Shown piece by piece: positions 57,592-64,000 of a DNA stretch of 64,000 nucleotides. Position 1 is the stretch's first letter; each line of letters opens with the position of its first letter. Below the pieces are notes generated by a model. It searched no databases. It was not told the DNA's origin and saw nothing but the letters and a program-made list of their open reading frames with translations. The translations under genes and the position numbers were made by a program. Source of the stretch: Dryococelus australis (taxonomy: Eukaryota > Arthropoda > Insecta > Phasmatodea > Phasmatidae); the NCBI GenBank assembly GCA_029891345.1, contig CM057006.1, positions 43,747,056 through 43,811,055 on the forward strand, in the 5' to 3' direction.

Positions 57592-58222
57592 TATAGGCTA
57601 TTCACAGCAAAGTAAGCACTTTTTAAGGCTCTTCCAAAAGGCTCTAACCAACAAATAAATATACAGGATGGTCCGCCTAGCGAGGAAACCCCCAAAATTT
57701 CCAGAATGCTTGCAGATCACGAAATGTGGGTTTTCATCGAAATTACATGCGAGAGCAAGTAATTTGGCCCAAAGTGACTATTCGTAACACGTTTATGAAC
57801 AGAAATAGTTAAACCACGTATGATTTTTCCTCTGGAAACATACATTTATTTCAACGGCATCTGACCTACGCGCAAAGAGGAATTCAGTGATATAACTTAT
57901 GCAACAGATAGTAACACAGAAACGCCAAAAAATAAAATGTGCAAATATGGCTAAGTTAGGTGGGCCGGTAGTATGGGGCATGGGACCTGTACTCACAGAT
58001 GTAAGCAAGCAACACGCGCCGTGACTCATCCAGGCGGGACCATCCTGTATTTCATAGCTGCTTCAGACGTTTACTTTTGGGGTTCATGAAATGTAATGGA
58101 CTGTGTTTATTAGTCACATAGCAATGTTTGTATTAACAAGTGTTAGAAATATAGAAATTGGCTTAAAACAAAAATTTATCAGGGCCTTAAAAACTGCTCA
58201 ATTTACAATTAATAGTCTATAT
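57592..58222 (+). mobile_element. TATAG-2 element split by a TA-flanked TIR element
   Basis: The left part ends CAACAAATAAATATA (57663); the right part resumes at TATTTCATAGCTGCTTCAGA (58048). This is the usual AATAAATATATTTTATTGCAG junction of the family. Confidence 0.8.
57664..58047. mobile_element. 384-bp TIR element, TA target, nested in TATAG-2
   Basis: Ends CAGGATGGTCCGCCTAG and CCAGGCGGGACCATCCTG are inverted, differing by one base insertion. TA lies on both sides (57662-57663, 58048-58049). No transposase ORF; the 78-codon minus-strand ORF at 57793-58029 shows no DDE motif. TA duplication and CAG-type TIR fit the Tc1/mariner superfamily. Confidence 0.85.
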
Positions 58223-58251
58223 AAATAATCATGTATATGTTTTTTGTGGTC

Positions 58252-58341
58252 AATCGAGCCCTTCTGAAAGGCCTGCTCTATATCTACTTTTCTTATTTTA
58301 TATTCTTCCGCCGTGTGTAAAATTTACATTGTCATGGACCT
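58252..58341 (-). mobile_element. TATAG-1 fragment cut by a SINE
   Basis: GCCCTTCTGAAAGGCCTGCT and TATTCTTCCGCCGTGTGTAA. The match stops at CATGGACC, where SINE S begins. Confidence 0.6.
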
Positions 58342-58615
58342 AAATGGGGCCGCGGTGTTGTAATGGTCAGACCACTCGCCTCCAACCTAGGTGAACCGGG
58401 TTCGATACCCGGCGAGGTTACCCCCGGACTTTCGCACGTAGGAATCGCGAAGGACAATGTCGCTGGTCGGCGGGTTTTCCTTAGTGATCTCCCGTTTCCC
58501 CCCGCCATTGCATTCCGGCGCTGCTCCATACACTCGCCTCGCTTCACCGTCATCGGCTCTCAATACCTCGTTGTCAATATCCGCTCAAACCTCTCCACTC
58601 ACTCCCCTTTTGTTT
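58342..58615 (+). repeat. SINE S with the best-preserved tRNA-like head
   Basis: GGGGCCGCGGTGTTGTAATG (A-box region), CCGGGTTCGATACCCGG (perfect T-stem, B box GGTTCGATACC), then the body GTCGCTGGTCGGCGGGTTTT, TTCCGGCGCTGCTCCATACA, CATCGGCTCTCAATACCTCG. On the minus strand the head translates as GIEPGSPRLEAS, hence the apparent 73-codon ORF there, which is not a gene. Confidence 0.85.
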
Positions 58616-59249
58616 CCTCTTACCGGTGATGATGGTACACTCGGAGGCTATCGACGCGGTCGACTGTCCAGATCGAGCTAATCTCGAGCCCTCATTGGAG
58701 GTCGGATGATATCGACGATCCCACGGGATTCGCAGTGGTGTTGGCCTGAAAGCGCCGGCGATTCTTCTGCGAGTCGAGTAAGACCTCACCCCCCCCCCCC
58801 ATCCCTTTTTAACCTTTTATCTCGTGTTCTTGTTCCTATGGCGCGGGGGCGGGGGGGGAGGGGGGAGCAGCACACGATCGTTTCCTGGCCCGTTGAAAAG
58901 ATCCATCCCTTCGTAAACAAACAACGTGGTCCAGGCAGGAAGCTGGCTTCGGTCAATAGCTGGTGTTGTAGTAACACGTGTGGTACAGCTCTCGCCAAAA
59001 ATAAATAAGCCCCCACGAGCGGGAAGTGGCGGGCAAAGCCTAATAGGAACGCCCGTCCGGGAGATAAAATTCGTGATTGAGCGACGCGAGCTGTGACGCT
59101 AAGTGTTAATCATTCGCATGCATACACTCGTAATATAATGTTATAAAATACAGCATAATAACATGTAATGTTATATACATTGGCGGCAATTGGGTGCAAA
59201 TTTTTTTTGAGGGGGGAGGGGGCAATTATTTGGCATTATAACTAGAATA
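58616..59249. other. No gene recognised; C and G runs
   Basis: C11 at about 58789 and G-rich 58848-58867. ORFs across them are low-complexity. Confidence 0.5.
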
Positions 59250-61121
59250 TATAGTCCATTACCGACTGGAAGAGACTTATGAAAATCAACCTTTGAAAAA
59301 TTACTCAAGGCGTAACATGCCAATCTGTTTTTTTCAGTAACCTGTATTCCACAAATATATAACACCGTGGTTAACTTTAGAGTAATGTATTATTGAATAA
59401 ATTAAACTTTACCTTAATATCTTCTGTAACTTGTAATATTTATTTCGTATTAAATATGAATTAACAACAGCAACGGTCGGTAAGAAATAGTTCACAGTTA
59501 AAATGTTATTTTAACCTAGTTTTTTAGTATGCTATTTGTAAATTAAACGGTGTCTATTGAAATATTTACGTAGCCCCGATGGCACCATATTTAATTTTTA
59601 CAGTTTAAAATAACAGAGCAAAATATCGTGCGTAGGCCCTATGGTTTTACAGACTGAGGAAGCAACTGTCGGCTGGTCGAGGCTTGTCGCTCTCTCTCAC
59701 TGTTGTCTCTCTCTCCCTCGGGAAGTTTCGCTTCGTTAAGTAGCAAACAAAATATACATGCTTAAAATGTTAGTATATTTCATACTTATTACAGCAAAAT
59801 AATGATTTTTGAATTTGTAATTTACAACTGAAAAGAGATTTTAATGTTTGAATACTTATTCTAATATATTTAGATATGATGGCAGGACTGTTACCACATG
59901 GAGTTGGCAGACGTGGCGAGCTATTGCATGGCGATGGCGTGTTGATTTTTGACAAACGAAGCGTAAATTATATTTACTCCAAAAAATACTTTAAATTACC
60001 ACATCACGTTTGTAGACGTTTTTTTTTTTAAACCTACCTTGGCATGTTACGATGTTGTGATAAATCTGTGTTTCCATGGCAGTAATAAATATACTATTAC
60101 GTGTGTTTGGTTAACCACTGCGTGTGAAATCGCGTGACGCTGCTGCGTGGTTATCGTTACGCTGTCCCTGTGTATGGCGTGATTTAAAATATTTGATGTG
60201 CTCTATTTATACATTTAAACTGCGAACTGTTTTATGTCGAAGTTATTTATTTACATCCACGTCTGTTTATTTAACACAACGTTGTACCTTTGCCCTAGAA
60301 GTTTGAAATACAGCCGTGTAACCTAATTTGCCACAATCCCAACAAAATACTAAGCCCAACCCCAATAAATTGCAATACACCTAATAAACAGTAAGTATCA
60401 ATATATATACCTATGAGCGGAATAAAAACTTACGGTAGGCTTATTTCTGTGCATGTTCATCTCTATCTTTTAAGTTTGTATAGCAAGAAATAAGCGACAC
60501 GAATTGCGTGCTTGAATTTAATGTGTCTTTTTCATTGGACTTGTTGTTCCTTTATTTTAATATTTATTCCAACAGGCCCTCCTTCTAAAGAAATAACCCA
60601 ACACAATAACAAAAGGATAAATACTACAGTTCTTTACGTCGCAGTTGTAACAGTGTTAAACACAGTCGCGGCAAAATATTAACGTGCATTACATGTGATG
60701 TGCTATGTCGTGGAAAACAAACATGTTAATATAAAATAACCTTAAGAACTATCGTCAATGCAGGCATTTTTAAAGCGTCATAAAGTTGACCTAAATAACG
60801 TTATAGGCCTAAACTGTGAACATTCGTACGGAATGGTTTTTGGAATATGATAGAATTCTTTGAAAAGCTGTAAACACTAAACAACACATTGACAGGTATA
60901 AAAGTAGAAGTCACAATTCAGTGTTTATGTTTAGGTGTAGCGAAAGTATACGAACACATATACACGTACACAATGGCATGTAAACATTGATTTTGACAGA
61001 TGCTACATGGCAGTCACATGGCAGTGTTTGTTTACACTTGGCGGAAGGATACGAAACGGGCCTACAAGTATATATTTAGAAGGGCTTCGAGAAAGTTTCT
61101 TCCAGTAGGGAATGGACTATA
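59250..61121 (-). mobile_element. TATAG-4 element, full length
   Basis: TATAGTCCATTACCGACTGG at the left and TTCTTCCAGTAGGGAATGGA at the right. It is collinear (inverted) with 43317-45217 at 1872 bp. No ORF above 61 codons. Confidence 0.8.
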
Positions 61122-61699
61122 ATTATCATGTCTCCGCGAAAAATCGCGAAATTACAGCAAAATCGTATAGTGAAATTAAAATTAAATAGATCCCTTTCAT
61201 ACTACTAATAAAAAAAAGTGTCCTAGGCAAGTTGAAATGGCAGATGATCTGTTAGTAAAATTTTTAGTTTTTACTGTAATTTTATGTTCTTGGGTTGATA
61301 ATGTATTTGCGACGTGTTTACGATTTATGGCTTTAAATAACTTCTCGGTGTAATGCTTGGGAGTGTTGACCTCTATACATAGTTGTTCAACTGTTAGACG
61401 TGAAAAAAAATTTGTATGGTAATCTTAAAAATTGCGTGGTTTTCAAAAGCAATACTAAATTAATTAATGCAAAAGTGGGAGGGGGTCACTGTTTCCTTTG
61501 CTCCCGGAATCACCACCACTGGTTATAAATTATATCATAATATAATACATTATGATGTTATACACTACTATTATACTGTATAATACTGTTATTTAATATT
61601 ATAAAGAACTTTTTATATAATATACAACAATAATAAATACATTTTTATGTACATGGGTTGAGAAGGATGATAATGTAATCGTGAGGAATTGAAAAGGTG
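61122..61699. other. No gene recognised
   Basis: AT-rich; TATAATA-rich stretch at 61528-61640. Confidence 0.5.
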
Positions 61700-61915
61700 G
61701 CGGGACCACGGTGGCTGATTGGTTAGCCTGCTCGCCTCCCACTAAGACGAACCGGGTTTAATCCCCGGCCGGGTCACTGGGTTTTCGCAAGTGGTAATCG
61801 TGCCGGTCGATGCCGTTGGTCGGCGGGTTTCCCCCGCCCTTTCATTCCGGCGCCTCTCTATACTCACCTACGATGTTGAGAGCCGCCCAAATCTCTTCAT
61901 TTACTCAATTGAGAA
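61700..61915 (+). repeat. SINE S with head
   Basis: CACGGTGGCTGATTGGTTAG (A-box region), CCGGGTTTAATCCCCGG (T-stem intact, B box changed to GGTTTAATCC), the body GTTGGTCGGCGGGTTTCCCC, CATTCCGGCGCCTCTC, and tail GAGAGCCGCCCAAATCTCTT. Confidence 0.8.
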
Positions 61916-62134
61916 TGTTGCAATCCAGAGACGCTGCCACTTGACCAAACACTTATTATGCAGATATGACAGCCGGGCAGTCTAGTGGAAATGAAGATGA
62001 TCAGTAGGTTCTTCATGCTTGTGGATGGTTTTTTTTATTGGCATTTGTGGTGAGCTTCATATTGCAAAATTCACTGTCCTTTTCATAAGGGGTCCGCCTA
62101 CCCGGGCCTATTTTCCGCAATTGAGGTACTGAAG

Positions 62135-62320
62135 GAAGGGAGTGGTAAGGGCGACACTGTAACGTGCATTAGGTGCATCATCACCTCTAGGGGAAAGGTT
62201 CTGTACTGGCGTGCAGTGTTCTCGTCGTGCTGCGTGTACCTGTGGAACTTAAAGCGGACACCCTATCATTTTACTTGTTGAAAGTCTGTAGCAAGCTTCA
62301 CCGCATGTCCCCTTGAGTAT
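62135..62320 (+). repeat. Repeat SB, partial
   Basis: GGAGTGGTAAGGGCGACAC, GCGTGCAGTGTTCTCGTCG and ACACCCTATCATTTTACTTG resemble the copies at 21165 and 31195. Ends are not defined. Confidence 0.4.
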
Positions 62321-62574
62321 TTTTATGTATCTGTATTCAAGGTAAAGCATTTTGAAAAGGTCTCTTGTAACTATGTTGGAGTGCTCCGAAATGTTATTTA
62401 TAAAGTGCACGATGTCTTCAAATCACTCTACAGGTCTCGTCTGAAGTTTATGTTCGTTTTGAAGATCAGAACATTGGAAATGTAGAAGTTTCTAGTTACA
62501 AGTAACGATGTTTACGGATCTCTTTATCATAAAGATAATCTCGGTGGCTGCAATGAGAGAAAATCGTACAAAAT

Positions 62575-63300
62575 ATTTGTTTGTATAGGGCCAAATATAT
62601 ATTTAGTTGCCCTAACAAAATATATTGTTGAGCAAACAAAATTTGAAAAGCAACAAAATTGCTTTTGTTCGTGTAGCAAAATATATGTTTGAATAAACCA
62701 AATCTCTGTGCTGGGCCCAAAAAAAAAATTAGACTGCCAAGTAAATATTTTGTTGAATCAAGTGTATATATTTGTTTGGCCACTCAGTTGACTGCCTTCG
62801 TTCGAAAATACAGCTCGAGAGTGTGTTTGTTTTTGTTGGGACAGTCAGGATAGTAACCGTGTTTGTTAGTGCATCTATTGATGCTTAACAATCGTATAAA
62901 CACATTAATAAAACAATGCAACAGGAAACTGCATAGTAAAGCTGTAAAACTTGAAATATTTGTTTTCTCACATTGCCCAATATTTGCAGTAAGTATATCT
63001 ATTTAAAAGCTTTCCGGCGTCATCAGTTGCCATGTTAGCTGAGATTACTAACGCGTAGCGCTCGGATGCAGGTGATCTAAGTACGAAACTCGGTCGAACT
63101 TTTAAAATTTTGTATATCGGCGCAAAGTGTTTAATGCACGTGTAGCCAAACAAATATTACAGTTTGGGGCAACCAGTTGAGAACAACAAATTAATTTGGT
63201 TTCAGAAACAAAATATTTCATTGCCCCTATACAAACAAATAATTTGGTTGCACCAAACAAATCTTGTTTGATTAAACAAAATCTTTTTCTCATGGTGTCT
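62575..63300. repeat. Long AT-rich fold-back repeat built of CAAACAAA/TTTGTTTG motifs
   Basis: The arms 62575-62795 and 63140-63300 are inverted relatives: ATTTGTTTGTATAGGG begins one, and CCCCTATACAAACAAAT occurs in the other. Both end near TTTGTTTGGC(C/T)AC. Within the arms AACAAAATATTT-type motifs recur every 20-30 bp. The 340-bp centre is unique-looking. The structure fits a foldback-type element. ORFs here encode repeated KIF/NKLF-like residues and are by-products. Confidence 0.6.
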
Positions 63301-63574
63301 TCAAGTAAGCTCAAGTTAGCGAATAGGGTGCGGAATACGAGTGGAAGACCACTTACAACCCGAAATCTCTTCCATATTCAGGATGGTTTTAGATGTAGCT
63401 TTCTGTACTTGAACTGACATTTTACTTGTTTCGTTACCGCTAACAACGAGCGGTAAGATATACCCCCACTGAATAAATATTTCTTCACAACCGCAACATT
63501 TTTCTATTTATCTTCTGTATTGTAAGTTATACTAATTCTATGATCTTTAAAAGAGTTGGAGGGGGCCTGTAACA

Positions 63575-64000
63575 GTCAGCGAAACTGTTGTAATTACCAT
63601 ACTTATTTGGTAACCTTACAAAACTAGCTCTGTAATTTTAACAGAAGCAGTTGGTTTTTCTAACATTTCACGGTACTTTTGTAACTATAATACCTGCTTG
63701 TTAACTCTGCAATACTAGTTCTGTAATCTTAACAGAATTGGATGGTACCTCCAACAATTCGCGACACTGTTGTAGCTACCATAAGGTTTCTGGGGAAAAA
63801 AAACCGAGTTTATTTCCACAGAATATTCTGTTGCAGTTACCACACAGCACTATTGGGTTTACAATATCCTGCTCTGTTATCGTAACAATACTGTAGTAAA
63901 GTTTTTGTTCGCAACTATCTGTATAGTTCCTATTACAGAAAACACTGTTATTGCAACAAAAAAGATGGTTACCGCAACGGAATAACTTTTAACAATATTT
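63575..64000. repeat. Degenerate tandem array, about 88-bp unit
   Basis: CGAAACTGTTGTAATTACCA (about 63579), CGGTACTTTTGTAACTATAA (about 63671) and CGACACTGTTGTAGCTACCA (about 63760) are spaced about 88-90 bp. TCTGTAAT(C/T)TTAACAGAA recurs between them. The array continues, more diverged, to the window edge and probably beyond. Confidence 0.7.

Noticed and set aside
58342-58420. Possible functional tRNA gene
   Set aside because: The T-arm is perfect, but the sequence continues into a repeated SINE body, the acceptor stem is not closed, and homologous heads occur in other copies.
58332-58553. 73-codon minus-strand ORF with GIEPGSPRLEAS, resembling many database hypothetical proteins
   Set aside because: It is the reverse translation of the tRNA-like head and body of SINE S; the database matches come from the same SINE in other places.

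Overview
This window is eukaryotic, repeat-rich, gene-poor DNA that looks like an insect. There are no operons, rRNA genes, CRISPR arrays or long intact ORFs; the longest ORFs are under 190 codons. The sequence is AT-rich, full of homopolymer runs, and densely packed with short non-autonomous transposons and tRNA-derived SINEs. The SINE heads translate on one strand into a 'GIEPGSPR.EAS'-like peptide. From memory that peptide is common among spurious hypothetical proteins of stick-insect assemblies, so a polyneopteran, perhaps phasmid, source is my best guess. That is inference, not proof.

Region by region. (1) 0.96-4.8 kb is the only stretch that reads as former host-like coding sequence. 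It holds four related cysteine-rich modules (A 1761-2201, B 2318-2755, C 2822-3308, D 3377-3718) and a C-terminal segment ending at 4306. In-frame stops and a frameshift interrupt it, so it is probably a decayed multi-module gene. I do not recognise the family. (2) 5-9 kb, 14.7-17.7 kb, 22-23 kb, 27-39 kb and 46-61 kb are layered with four families of TIR elements, called here TATAG-1 to TATAG-4. They share ends of the type TATAGGCTGTTCACGG or TATAGTCCATTC, and TATAG-1, -3 and -4 share subterminal motifs. (3) Other elements sit inside them: a deleted Tc1-like copy, SINE-like copies, a 384-bp TIR element with TA duplications, and a 1.9-kb TG...CA insertion. This gives a readable relative chronology. 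(4) Two copies of one retroelement-like repeat (12.75-13.35 kb and 39.7-41.1 kb) carry a 38-bp tandem unit that resembles a tRNA D-arm/A-box; one has about 3 units and the other about 22. (5) Further tandem arrays are an 86-bp satellite at 31.6 kb and an 88-bp degenerate array at the right edge. A long fold-back repeat lies at 62.6-63.3 kb. (6) CpG-rich islands at 11.9-12.3, 16.3-16.9 and 27.3-28.4 kb could be regulatory, but no gene can be attached to them.

The only recognisable enzyme-coding remnants are two DDE transposase fragments: a Tc1-like C-terminal half at 22601-23044 on the minus strand, and a short fragment at 47891-48150 on the plus strand. Nothing here supports an active, complete gene. 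Element boundaries were set by eye and may be off by several bases.
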